Positions 10,960 through 21,765 of a stretch of 64,000 nt of DNA are shown here, piece after piece (positions within the stretch are counted from its first letter, which is position 1; each line of letters opens with the position of its first letter). The notes beneath the pieces were generated by a model. That model was given only the letters and a program-made list of their open reading frames with translations. It was not told where the DNA came from and made no database searches. The translations under genes and the position numbers were made by a program. Origin of the DNA: Ailurus styani (lineage: Eukaryota > Chordata > Mammalia > Carnivora > Ailuridae); the NCBI GenBank assembly GCA_002007465.1, contig LNAC01000033.1, forward strand, positions 331,204-395,203, given 5' to 3'.

Positions 10960-11560
10960 ATGGTTTGAATTCTCAGGCAGTGTAATTCCATTTGCATAGT
11001 GGTTCATAGCAGTTACAGTTACATGAACTGATATATCACATTAGAGAAAAATACAATTTTTCTAGGGCAGTAATTTCCTTTTTAAACGATAATTGCCTTT
11101 TTAAAACAAGTTAATATTCTCATAATATTCCTTCTCTTTTTTGTTGGTTAGTCAAGCCAGACTATTCTAGTCGTACTCTTAAATAAAGAATCAAATCTTG
11201 GTTTCCATTCTTGGCTTAATAGTACTTCCAGTTTCATTTTTTTTTCTTTCTGATTTTTTTTCACTGTTACAATTAGTTTTTTGTAAGGGCTGACTGATTT
11301 GTTGATTTCTAACTATTTTAATTACTCGCTGAGGTGTTCCAAGGAGGATTTTTTTTAAGGTCTGGATTATTGCTACATATTTTACACTTGCTACTCTTTT
11401 CCCTGCGTCCTATATGGTCACTGGGTTTATCTCTGGTACATTCATCAACTCTAGATGGTTGTTTAGGGTCTCATTCTTTTTGTTTGTGACTATGGAGTTA
11501 TTGAGTGTGCATTTTCTTTGTTTGTCTGTCTATTTTTTTGTCCTGGAAGCTGACACCTTA
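10960..11560. other. T-rich sequence, possible decayed LINE
   Basis: About 600 bp, strikingly T-rich and purine-poor on the + strand, which is the composition expected of an L1 inserted on the minus strand. I could not match a specific L1 motif, so the family and the call are tentative. Confidence 0.3.
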
Positions 11561-12049
11561 CTATGCCCACATCTGAAACTTCTAAGCAGACCAGCAAAAG
11601 CACTGCTCCAGGATGCTGCCTGCAGAAATTCTCATCGGGGACTCTCAAGAGGAGGGAAGCGGGGTGCTTCTTGTCCGATGTCTGGAGGTGGGGCCGGCTC
11701 CCACCTTGCTGTCACTTACAACCCATGAGGCCTGGGAGCCACGGAGACAGGCCATCTGAAGTTGGCTCAGGAGTCAGAACTGCGTGGGGTGGGGCGGGGG
11801 AGGGGGAATCCTTCCCGACACCTGGGCCCGAGGGGCAGGCAGAGTCGGCGCCCGTGCAGGAGAGTGGAAAACACAGCCCCCGAGGACCCACTGGATGACG
11901 CAGAAGAGTGGTGTGGGGAGTGGCTTTCAGCCAAGCGTCATCTGTTCGGCTGCTGGGGCTCTGCGCGATCCGACTTCTCTGCCACGTGGGACAAACTGGC
12001 TAGGACAAATGGCTTTACAAATCTGATTATCTTGAAAAACATACTGGCT
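11561..12049. other. GC-rich unique sequence, no gene seen
   Basis: An open frame at 11762-12187 (141 aa) has no recognised domain and runs into the putative LINE relic to the right. It is treated as a chance frame. Confidence 0.4.
11786..11806 (+). promoter_or_regulatory. Strong G-quadruplex motif
   Basis: Four G runs of 4, 4, 5 and 5 separated by single bases (T, C, A) on the + strand. One-base loops with runs of at least four make this one of the most stable predicted G4 classes. It sits in a short GC-rich unique stretch (11560-11990) with several CpGs. Confidence 0.75.
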
Positions 12050-12330
12050 TTTTGTATCAAGAACAAAGTAATTGGGTTGTCCTTTCCCTTCTCCTTTTCT
12101 TTAGGAGTTCTTGCAACTCGAGGGTTACTTCTCCTTGACGAACTTTCAAGGCTGTCAATAGGGTTGTTAAATCGCGCTGCTGTCTGAATTATGGAAATTA
12201 AGTTATCTGCTTTCTGCTTGGTCTCTTTCTCTAATTCCGTAAGTCTGTTCCCTGTTACCTGTATTCAGCTGTTAATGACTTCCAGTTTGTGTCTGAGGTT
12301 CTAATTGGATCACGTCCTTCGTGTATCGAG
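12050..12330 (-). mobile_element. Possible LINE-1/HAL1 ORF1 relic, minus strand
   Basis: The reverse complement reads like an L1 ORF1 coiled-coil segment, with an 'NRLTELEKET'-type peptide followed by Asn/Ser-rich sequence and Lys/Glu-rich sequence. No long frame is intact. The call rests on the coiled-coil-like peptide only. Confidence 0.35.
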
Positions 12331-14629
12331 AAATTCTTTAGAGCTTTTAGGCAGAAGAGGTGAGAGCACACATGCCCTGAGCTAGCTAGGGACGAGGTGG
12401 CCCTCTCCCTGTGCCTCTCGTCCTTCCCCAGGCAAGCGGTGGGAGGGCTGACCCCAAGGTGACACGGGGCATCGAGGATGCGGGGAGGAGGGTCCTCCTA
12501 GCTTCCTGCTGAGCCCTCCTAGCTTCTTCTCTTGTGAATCATGCCATGACACTTCTCTTTCTTTCTCTTTTGCTTATTTCCTCCACTCTCCTTTCATTCT
12601 TTCTTTTCCTCCCTCTCTCTCTGTCTGTTGTTTGTTTGTTCGTTTAACTCTATTATACTCAGCAGCAAAACTGTGAGTTTTCCAAGCTGTGCCATCTGGC
12701 TGCTGGTTTGAGCCATCGCAAGGTCCAAGCGAAAATTTCTCAGTGTTAATGTCTTTCTTGATCTCTGATCACAGTTCTGGATGCATAGATAGCAGGAGGA
12801 GAAATTTAGGCCCTTCCTTCCCAATCTGGCCTGGACTAAGAGCATTTCAGAGGGATTCCAGGGATAAGGAATGTGTCCGTACTGAAGGCTTGAGTGCTGA
12901 CTGCGTGATAACCTCTATATCCACATTCCTGCCTTAACTCAGACCCTGCCCAGCGGGGACCCACTGCAGCCACATTGCACGTAGTCCTGGGCACACTCTT
13001 TTGGTGCACAGTTCCTGGTATTGAACTGGTATTGAACTGAGCCTTGCTTCCTCTTCTCTTCTCTGCATCACCCCCACCCCCACCCAGTCCTGCCTCTGGG
13101 CTCTTGGGCTGGGTTTAGCACCCCGGTGTCTCCAGCATCTGCCCACTACCAATTCCTACTAGGAATTAGTTTGATGACATAACAAGTGCCAATAAATGAC
13201 CTGACCACACTGGGGGAGGGGAGTCCTTCTTCTCCCTCTTGTCACCGTGGATGGGCACATCTTTCCCCCAAGGAGTTACTCTACCTGGGGCTCGGATGAG
13301 GAAAAGCAAGCAAGACAGCCAGTCATTCTCCAGTATCTACTGGGTCTTACTGGAGAATAATGAAATCATTTGCTACCTTTGATGACAAGTATCCTTTACC
13401 ATCCTTCAACCATAAAAGGTTCCATCCTCAGGGTTTCTCAAAATCTTCCAGCTCAGCCCACACTTACCCAGACTGATCAACGGGATAAGGCAGATTGCAA
13501 ACTTCACATTCTTTCCCCATCGTGAGGACCTCTGTAGGGAACATGGGCTGGTTTGGGACACGCAAGCATCCATAGCCTGGTATGACAACACCTGATGGTT
13601 TTCTGCTAGGGAACTGTTCTCTCCTGGCTCCCAGTCCTTTTCTTCAGATGATGGTGGTGGGTCCATGCCCTGCTCCCAGGACGGGACCATGACCCATACC
13701 AGATCAATCAGAGCCTTTCACTTCCCTGGCCATGGATTGGTCGAGCCACATTTGAAGTTCTATCCTTAAACTCTCTGCCACCTGAACCTATAAATCCTCT
13801 CTTTGCTTTAGCGGCTCTGGGTTGGGTTTACTGTCACTTGCAACCAGAAAGAGCACTGATGATTCATCCATCAGAGGCTGGTTCCTGAGAGAGTACGCCT
13901 GAGTTAGACCAGCTGCCAAGAACGTGGGAGCCTGGTCCCCAGCCTTAGCTCTGGGAGCAGCTGCTCTGACTGGAAATCTCCAGGGAAAGAAGGGGCATCT
14001 AGGAGACTGGGTGGATGGGATGCCTGAGGGCAGGAGGGGTCTACAAGTGGCCGCCAGAGTGTGCCTCCAAACCTGCCGAGGGCCTCCATCCCCAGGCCTC
14101 GGCTCTGACCGCCTTCCAATCTGGGCTTGCTTTGTCCTCCTTCTCCCACTGTAATAAATTCAGCCCCACAGCCGTGACTCATCCCAGCTCGTTCTCATCA
14201 ATACCCAAGGCTCTGCCATCTGTTTTCTTCCCTCTTTCCTTCTCTGTTCACAGCCCATGAGAGTGATGGTCATCCCACAGCCAAGTGCACAGTCCCGGGA
14301 CGCCCACAGACTCTCGAGCCCTCACTTTAAGGGCTCCTGCTTCACCAAGGTTCCTCAACATGTCACAGTTCTCAACGCCAGTGATGCGCAGAAGCCCTGG
14401 AAAGGACCGGGTGAAAACCCAGCCTGGGCCCATCCACAGCTCCTCCAACTGAATTGCCCCCCAGCTGTACCCAGGCATCGAGAGTTTATAAAATTCCCCA
14501 GGCAGCTCAAAGGTGCAGCCATACAGCATGGGTCTGCTCACAGTTTCTGGGGAGACTCCAAGCATGGCCCTTTGTACCTGCTTCTTCCGTTGAATGGCCA
14601 GTTCAGACACAAACACAAAGAGCCTCACA
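12331..14629. other. Mostly unique sequence with a pyrimidine tract
   Basis: A CT-rich, T-rich tract lies at 12545-12650. A 2-copy tandem duplication of 'tggtattgaac' is at 13016-13037. The rest is unique, with short overlapping frames and no recognised domain or repeat. Confidence 0.4.
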
Positions 14630-15130
14630 TGGCATCATAGACCATGTCACCCCTTTTCTAAAAACCTTCTAGTGGCTCCCATTGCTCATGGAATGATCTA
14701 GAAGGCTCTGTGAGATTTGACCCCTGCCTGCCTCTCGACCTCATCTGGGAGACTTCTCTTGCACACTTGCGAGGCAGCCCACTGACGTCATCTTGCTCTC
14801 TCTGTCTGGGAATGTCCCTTCTCATGCCTGACTCCCATTCATCATTCAATTCTGGGAATAAACATCTCTTCTTCCAAGGGGACTTCCCTGCCCCCCCCCA
14901 GTGGAAGTAGGTCCCTCTGCAGTCACATCATCACATTGTCTTGTTTCAGAGCATAGCACTTAGCACATCTAACATTATCTTGTTCTTCTCTGTATTTATT
15001 GCCCATCTCCCCCCTAGACACAACACACACCCCATAACGTAAGCCCCAAGAAGACAATAATTCTTTCTTTTCTTTCCCCTCTGTATCTCCTTGAGCACAA
15101 GGTGCGCTCAGCATATACTAAGTGGATTGG
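14630..15130 (+). mobile_element. L2 LINE 3' region
   Basis: It follows the L2 3' order: 'ttctagtggctcccattgct', 'tttgacccctgcctgcctct', 'cattcatcattcaattctgg', 'agcatagcacttagcacat', 'taacattatcttgttcttc', 'cgtaagccccaagaagaca' and 'tccttgagcacaaggtgc'. It is strongly diverged, as expected of this ancient family. Confidence 0.75.
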
Positions 15131-15864
15131 AACAAAGCATTTCCCCCCCAGTGGGAGGCGCACATAGAGGAAGAGCGGCAGATATCAAGTTCCACCACAC
15201 GGTGGCAGCACCCGCCCGGTCAACTGAAGGTTCTACTTCACCCACGGAAACTATGCAGTGTGGAGAAATTGTCGGCCATTAGGTACTTCTGGTTTTCCAG
15301 CCTTCTGTATCTGTCTGAAGAACCTACAGGCAGTGAAGACCAGCAGGGAAATCATTGAAAAGGAGTTTAGGACTTTAAACTGTCCTTACTTAGCCTCAAT
15401 TATTCTATCTTTATAATGGACCTATTAATATTCTTCTAAAATATGTGACATTATTTAAAAACTGGCTGCAAAATAATTTAAAAGGAAAGATTCCAAATGC
15501 TTCAGAAATAAAGTTCTGGAAAGACTTTTGGAGTTGAGAATGGAGACCAGTGTTTGGGGAGGAAGTGAGCTAAGGTTGGAGTTTTAGGACCTTCTAGTTT
15601 ACTCATATTTACGGAGAAACTCCTATCTGCCTAACCTTGTTGTCAAGCATAATTGGAGATATAAAACAAACTTGCACATTCCTTGCCACAAATAGGCTTT
15701 AATAATAATTATTATTATTTGCAATTGTAAGTTCCTTTTTTTGATAAAACCTTCCCATATTTTTGGAAAAACAAAAAGAATGCATGTTTCATGTGATAAA
15801 GCGCCAAACTTTAGTAATTCACAGAGCTAAAAATTAACGCAGTGGAATGGAAGGGGAAAAGAGG
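15131..15864. other. Unique sequence with an AT palindrome
   Basis: No gene was recognised. A perfect 18-bp palindrome, TAATAATAATTATTATTA, is at 15700-15717. A CTCF-like but imperfect site is near 15194. Confidence 0.4.
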
Positions 15865-16125
15865 ACATGGTTTGGAGAAAGATGACCTGAGTTCAAATCC
15901 TGTTTGGTTTGTGTCGGGTTTCATTGCCCAGCCCAGGGCCCCACACGTGACCGGTGCTCCACACCTGCTTGCTGAATAAATGAATGCGTTGGTAAAGTGA
16001 GAATGATAAAATAACGCTAGTCTCTGTGACTGCAGGGATTAAATGAGATCATGAATTCAAGCAGGCTTTGTAATTCATAAAATGCCATGACATATTGTGT
16101 ATTGTTATTAAAAGCTAATTGTATG
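15865..16125 (+). mobile_element. MIR relic, apparently interrupted
   Basis: The MIR body 'gatgacctgagttcaaatcc' at about 15885 and the MIR 3' part 'gattaaatgagatcatgaa' at about 16035 are separated by about 85 bp. That insert ends in a 'gctgaataaatgaatg' tail typical of an L2/MIR 3' end. It may be a nested insertion or a mosaic. Confidence 0.55.
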
Positions 16126-16779
16126 GCCAAACAATGAGACAGGCTAAGGTAGGGTTGGAGGGGTCCCCACACACAGCAGATCCCAGGGAAGTCTGCTCCG
16201 AGGTGGAGAGGGGAGATGAACTTCCAAAGCAACTTCACCACTGCCAGCAAATGGGCATCCAGGAGGTGCCCACCAGGGAGCGGGGGCAGATTTTGCCCTT
16301 ACTAAGAGGAGAGATGGATGTGTCTTTATTCGGGAACAGAGGCCAGAAACACTTCCCTCGTGGCTAAGTCTTCTCCATGCTGCTGAGAGTTGTTTTCTAC
16401 CAAATTGCATCCGATCATATTTCTGGCAGGACCCTTCCCGCCCCCACTTCACACACATTAGCATCCTCAGAAGAAAGGCTCTCCATCCATTCAGAATCTT
16501 ATTATTGCCTCTATAATTATTATAGTTATGACTATGACAATCATTACAAAGAAAATCATCCGAATGCAGAGAAACCAAGGAAGGAGGGGGCCTATGGCTC
16601 TGAGCACAGTCACAAGGCCAGCAAACACAGGGAAGTAACCAGGGCTCTCCTCCCAGGCTCCCTCCAGGCTCCGGGGGAAGCAGGGTGCGTGGAGCACGGG
16701 TAGAGGGTAATTATACCATGGTCCGAGAAATCCCTTCCTTCCTCCTCCCTGCTCAAGCTTATTGCATTCGCCTTTCCCC
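16126..16779. other. Unique sequence, no gene seen
   Basis: No exon or repeat was recognised. A CTCF-like site at 16269-16280 (CCACCAGGGAGC) has one mismatch to the core. Confidence 0.4.
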
Positions 16780-17345
16780 TCCATCCCCTCTGTAATGGCC
16801 CTTGCTCAGGTCCTCACGGCTTTGCGCCTGGATTATTGCAACACCCCCAGTCCCCCTAGAGCAACCCCAAAAGGTCTTCCCCAGGGAGGTGCTATCATGT
16901 CACTCCCCTGTTTGAAGCCTGTAGGAGCCTCTCCTTGCATGTAGAGTTGACATGGAGGTCTTCATCACAGCTGGAAAACCTCCATAGTCTGGCCACCGCT
17001 TTATCCTCCTCGGTCCTTGACAGAAAGACAGACTCCCTGTGCCTGCACACATACCATGCCTCCATGCCTCGTGTTCCCACTTCTGTCTATACTCAGTCTC
17101 TCAGCCTGTCGGGAATTACCTACCATCTTTCCATCTGACTCAAAGGACTTCGGAGCCCTGACTCAAACTACCTCCTCCAAATATTTCCCACTGTTGGATT
17201 TCTTTACTCGTACTCCTCTCCAAAGGATTTTATTTGCATGCAGGATATCCTGCCTTGGGTTTGAGTTACTAAGTTCACGCTATTAGTTCCCTCGACTCTA
17301 CAATCCTTGAAGGTCAGGGTCTATACTTGAGTGCCTTCCACTCAA
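16780..17345 (+). mobile_element. L2 LINE relic
   Basis: It has the L2 pattern 'ctggattattgcaacaccc', 'gtcactcccctgtttgaagc', 'catagtctggccaccgctt' and a 3' part of 'ttctttactcgtactcctc' to 'caatccttgaaggtcaggg'. It is a separate copy from the L2 at 14630. Confidence 0.7.
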
Positions 17346-17629
17346 GTTCATAGCAGCAGGAAATAGTTGGAGCAGGAAATGTCTAGTGAGTTGCGGGTAT
17401 ATTTTATCACCTGCCTCCGATGTGTCCTCACCTTTGCCCCGTGAGATGAGTGCCTCGGTATAACCACCGTGGCACCACACATGGGCAAAGGGAAGGACTG
17501 CACCAGACCAACCAAGTGGTGGAACCATACGGAGCCAAGCTCAACGCCAAAGCAGCAAGGGTGGGTCCACTTTGCAATGGGAAAATGCCATCTGAATCAA
17601 AGGTGGTGACTCTGAATCAAAATAATGTT
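17346..17629. other. Unique sequence
   Basis: No gene or repeat was recognised. Confidence 0.35.
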
Positions 17630-17825
17630 ACATAGTGATTAAGGAATCCAGACCCTGTGTCTGAGTCCTGGTTTCATGATTTCTACTTGTAAGATCCTGG
17701 GGAAGTTTCTTGACCTCTCAGAATCTGTTTCTTCACTTAAAACCTCATGGAATCACAGAGGATAAATCAGCATCAGATACCTGGCATCGAAGTGGGCACA
17801 TACGGATACATAGATAGAGCTTGGT
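17630..17825 (+). mobile_element. MIR relic
   Basis: It follows MIR order: 'acatagtgattaaggaatcc', 'gtctgagtcctggtttcatg', 'gaagtttcttgacctctcag', 'aatctgtttcttcactt' and 'atacctggcatcgaagt'. Confidence 0.75.
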
Positions 17826-18384
17826 TGTTATGAAATGAACACCGAGAGCATGGGGAAAACAGCAGCATCAGATTTCTCTTTTGAGCCTGGGAATCGTGGC
17901 AAGGAGTCCAAAGTACCATCCCGGGAATGGGGAGGAGAGGGAGAGGCTGCAAAAACAGTCCCTGATCATCTGAGCACATTCCCAGGATACCAGGCCACCC
18001 ATCAGCATTTCCCAAGCAGCAAGTCACTGTCATTTCCTCCCCCGTGCCCTGGGAAAGTGCACAAATTGAGTTCATTTCACGAGCCCCTGTCTCCTGTTCT
18101 CAGGCCCAGTCATGACCCTCACTAGCCATATGATACTCAAAACGCCAGGTATCGGCCACGTTGCTTGCGGGTCCAGGGGTGTCTGGGGGCCCCCAGGAGA
18201 TGAAAGCAGTTTGCTGAGAAAGGGTGAGCATCAGCATGTGGAAGAGACGCCTCCCCATTCCTCTTCATCTTCATCTGTGGAAATATTAACTGAAGGGGAA
18301 TGCACTCAATCAAATGGAAGGCGGAAGATGCTGAGAGAAAAAGAGAAGGTTCAGGGGCGACTGGGAGTCGGCCGGAAAACCTTG
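17826..18384. other. Unique sequence, no gene seen
   Basis: Short overlapping frames only. No domain or repeat was recognised. Confidence 0.4.
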
Positions 18385-18640
18385 AAAAAGGTAGAGACTC
18401 AAGAGTTCAGGGTCGAGCGTTAGACTGGCATGTGTTCAATTCTCTGCCCCTTCACTTCCATCTGCGTGGCTCTGGGCAAATTATTTAAGCGTCTTGCAAT
18501 TCATTTCCTCACCTGTAAAGTCAAAGTACCGCTAGCTGCGAGCTCGCATCCGTCCACGAACGGTGGTGAGGAGTGAATGAGATCACGCCAGAAAGGGCCT
18601 CCCACGCCGCGTTGCACACCATAGGTGCTCACTCGGGTAG
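18385..18640 (+). mobile_element. MIR relic, near full length
   Basis: Recognisable MIR text: 'gggtcgagcgttagactgg', 'gtggctctgggcaaattatt', 'catttcctcacctgtaaag', 'gtgaatgagatcacgcc' and 'cataggtgctcactcggg'. It retains unusually many CpGs (around 18530-18620) for such an old element. Confidence 0.75.
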
Positions 18641-18684
18641 GAGGCTTGGTGAGAATGGTAATTTGGTCCCGACACAGACTCAGT

Positions 18685-18778
18685 GAATATTTTTATTCCT
18701 GTTTCCCAGTTGAATAAACTCAGGCTCAAGAAGTTAAGTGTCTCGCTCAAGGGCACATGGTCAGTACACAGTGGATCC
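18685..18778 (+). mobile_element. MIR/L2-type relic ('gaggaaactgaggctc' class)
   Basis: 'tgaataaactcaggctcaag' followed by 'aagtgtctcgctcaagggca' and 'catggtcagtacacagtgg' matches the common MIR3/L2-type segment. It lies about 45 bp after the MIR and could be part of a mosaic. Confidence 0.55.
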
Positions 18779-21537
18779 TTTTAATCAAGTTCAGCTCCTT
18801 TTCTGCCCAGGACCCCAGCGAGTGATCCCAACGTCCTGAGGAGGAGGAGCTGGGACAGGAATGGACACACACTCTTCTTGGAAAATCAGAGGGTGAAGGA
18901 GAACCAAACCAAGAACCAGCTGAGCCTAACAGCTAGGTAAACATTAAAACACTCTGAGACATTACCTTGAACTAGGTAGGAGCACGTCTGCCGAGGTGTT
19001 TCTCCTCCGTTTGCCTCAAAGTGCCAACTTGTGCAAGATTTAACCATGTCCTCCTGCTAGATTTGTATTCCTGGGGTCATCTAAATTTTGGGAAGTCTTA
19101 TTACACAGGGGGGGCGGGCAGATGTGAGGTTTCTTCTAGAAGGAGCCCAGAGTCTGTGGGTTTCAGCAGCAAAGGCAGGGGGACCCCTAGGACTTGCACC
19201 CAGGACTATCTCAGGAGGGCCTGAGTTTCGGAAAATGTCCACCTCTCTGGGACCCCCATGGACAGGCCTCTTTTCAACCCCACATGAAAACCGCTCACTG
19301 AGAGCACTGAGGTGGTATTTATCGAGAAACTTCCTCAGGGACCAGCGGTCAGGAACTCTAGCTGGGCCCTATGACTAAGAGGAGGGGGTGACTCCTAGAG
19401 TAACAAATGTCCCTCAGAAGCCATGAGCTGTGGCACTTGCCACCCTTTGGTTATTATAATGCCACCAGAGGCTTGGCTTTGCCCTGACCCCTGCACCCAT
19501 ACAACGGTGTGACAGGTGCCTCATGAATACCTGTCTAGTGAGCCAGCCATGGAAGTCACCATCATCAGAGTTGAGCTTGGCCACACCGTGTGGCAGCTTG
19601 AGGCTGTCCCTCGGCACACATGGTTCACACACCAGGCTCATTTGGAGACATCTAGCGAGTAAGCAGCAACACGAGGGCTTCTAAGCACATCCTGGAGCCT
19701 TCCACGATGCCAGTGGGTGGAGGGGTGTGGGAGAAGGGGGAGGAGTGCTGCCCGGTGCGTCCTGGGACAAGCGTCAGCCCTTTGCTCCCTTCTCCTCCTG
19801 CACGGGCTTTGGGGGAATCAGAAGTTCGGGCCCCATGGGCGCCCCGCCTCAGTTTGTTCTGTCCCTCTCACTAGCTTCTCTGAGCCGAAGAGCCAGGTGA
19901 GACCCCGTCAGAAAGCTGTGGCTGTTGAGTGGGAAGACCCCGGGCCAAAGAACAGCTGGGCTCCCTGCTAGCCGTCGGTGGCTGGCAAGTCACGAGGCAT
20001 TTCTGTGCCTGGGTCTCCACGCCCAGCTCCTGGGGCGGGGGACAGGGCCGAATGCCAGTGGGAACGTGGAAGGAGTTCAGGTGGTACCTGGCTCACGACA
20101 GGTGCTGAGAAAATGGCTGTGAGGGCTGCATGCGAACATTCATGTGGAGGCGTTACTGCAGGCCCTGGAGTCCACACGCGTTGCTGCTGTAATTCTTGTT
20201 TCTGACCAGCTCTGTCCCTGGGATGACAGCTGTCCAGTGTCCTCACGCCAGGACCCCCTGTCTCTGGCCACCTCGCCTTCCTCCTCTCCTGCTCGCTGAC
20301 AGCCCCCACTGCTTCTCCACCCTCCCCAGGCCCCCTGGCTGCTCTGGGTCCCCCATCGCCCAGCCCTCTGGGCCTGAGTCGTGTCCCCAGACCCCAGTCT
20401 GGCCCCCCCCACAGCCGTCCTCACTGCCCTGCTGGAGCCTCTTGCCTCACGGACAGACGTCAAGTCCCTCTGGCGAAACTCTGGGTTATGCCGAAGGGCC
20501 TCATCGTGGCCTTTACGTCTCTGTCCTGAGTTGGGCAAAGTTTTAATCACCTCCTGTCCATTCTGAGCGCATTCCTCACCTGAGCCATCAAAAAACTCCT
20601 CCAGGCTTCTGGAGTGCCTGATTCTACCTGGGCCGTCCTTCTCGCCTATTCTGGCAAGTCAGGCACCCGGGGATGAGTGCCTTTCTCTGGGCCAATGAGG
20701 AGAAGTCATGGGCCACACGGCCCAGCTGCAGAGCAGTGCAGGGGGAGGGGGAAGACACGGGAAGGGGGAGGCGAGGAGGGGTGCGCGGCACAGTGCAGGT
20801 GGAAGGGGCCCTTGGCGCTGGCCTGCTGACTCTGACCAGGAGGTCTGAGGGGGCAGCAAGGCCTAGCGTCAGTCAATTCCCTCGTGCCCTGTGTCGACAC
20901 TTAATAAATATTTTGTATCACTTTCAAAACCACCCAAGAATGCTGGTGTCCAGAACCAACATGCCCACCGCTCTGCCATCTTTTGGACTCTGTGTCTGGG
21001 CAGGAATGGGAGAGGGGACACCGACCACACAGCCCTATAACCCAGGACAATATTCCGGCGACAGGCGGGAGCCTCTTGGAGGAGTGCAGGGGACTCTGGT
21101 CGGGCTCAGTCCCCAAGATTTACCCCGAAGGAAAAACGTCGACGGAGGGACAAGGCAGGGGGGAGGGTACACTCCGAGGGTCAGCAATCAGGGGTCCTCA
21201 GAGCTGGGCACCTCCAGAGGCGTGCTGTCCAGGCCAGTTGGGCTGCAGGCTGAGAGCCCGGCGGGAAGCACGGACGTCTGAGGTCCTGGGGCCTCGGGCC
21301 ACCGGCCTGGCTCCTCTTCTGTGCCCTCTGAGGCAGGGTGAGAAGCAGGCTGGCGGAACTGCTCATGGAGGGGTGGCCCAGGGGTCAGCAGAGGGCGTGG
21401 GGGGCAGGAGAAAGTGTGCAGCACAGCACCTGGGAAGTGGCTTCTCGCTTGGACTCCCCAGGTGGCAGCCTTCGAGACAAGGAACAGGACCTTCCGCCCA
21501 TAGGGCCTTGACGTGAAACTTAGAACTTGGCCCAGAT
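18779..21537. other. GC-rich unique sequence, no gene seen
   Basis: 2.7 kb of GC-rich, low-repeat sequence. Long overlapping frames occur on both strands at 20140-21516 (up to about 200 aa). They have Pro/Gly/Ser-rich low-complexity composition, no domain, and equally long frames opposite, so I do not call a gene. A near-CTCF core (TCAGCAGAGGGCG, one core mismatch) is at 21385-21397. Confidence 0.45.
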
Positions 21538-21765
21538 CAGCGGCCTCCAACTTGGAATTGTCACTCAGAGGGCTTGTTAAAACACAGATGGCTAGTGCCC
21601 CTTATATGCGTGCACATGCGTGTGCACACACACATGCACACACACACACACACTCCGAATTTGGGATTCAGCAGGTCAGAGGTGGGGCCTGAGTCTGCAA
21701 GTCTAACAGGTGCCCCGCCCAGGGGCTGATGCCTCCAAGCCAGGGCCAAACTTGGAGAACCTCTG
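21538..21765 (+). mobile_element. MER5A-like hAT/Charlie element with a CA-repeat insert
   Basis: It starts like the MER5A terminus ('cagcggcctccaacttgg'), followed by 'gagggcttgttaaaacacag', 'gattcagcaggtcagaggt', 'ggggcctgagtctgcaagt' and an end of 'acttggagaacctctg'. An alternating CA/TG tract at 21605-21653 interrupts the left half. Flanking 8-bp sequences match only 4 of 8, so the target-site duplication is eroded. Confidence 0.7.
21605..21653. repeat. Alternating purine-pyrimidine tract (CA/TG)
   Basis: Mixed 'tgcgtgcacatgcgtgtgc' then (CA)n. The strict R-Y alternation is the sequence class that can adopt Z-DNA. It lies inside the MER5A-like element. Confidence 0.8.

Noticed and set aside
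20140..21516. Frames of up to 202 aa on both strands
   Set aside because: Long frames occur in several phases and both strands at once, as expected in GC-rich DNA. Composition is low complexity and no domain, splice site or start context supports a gene.
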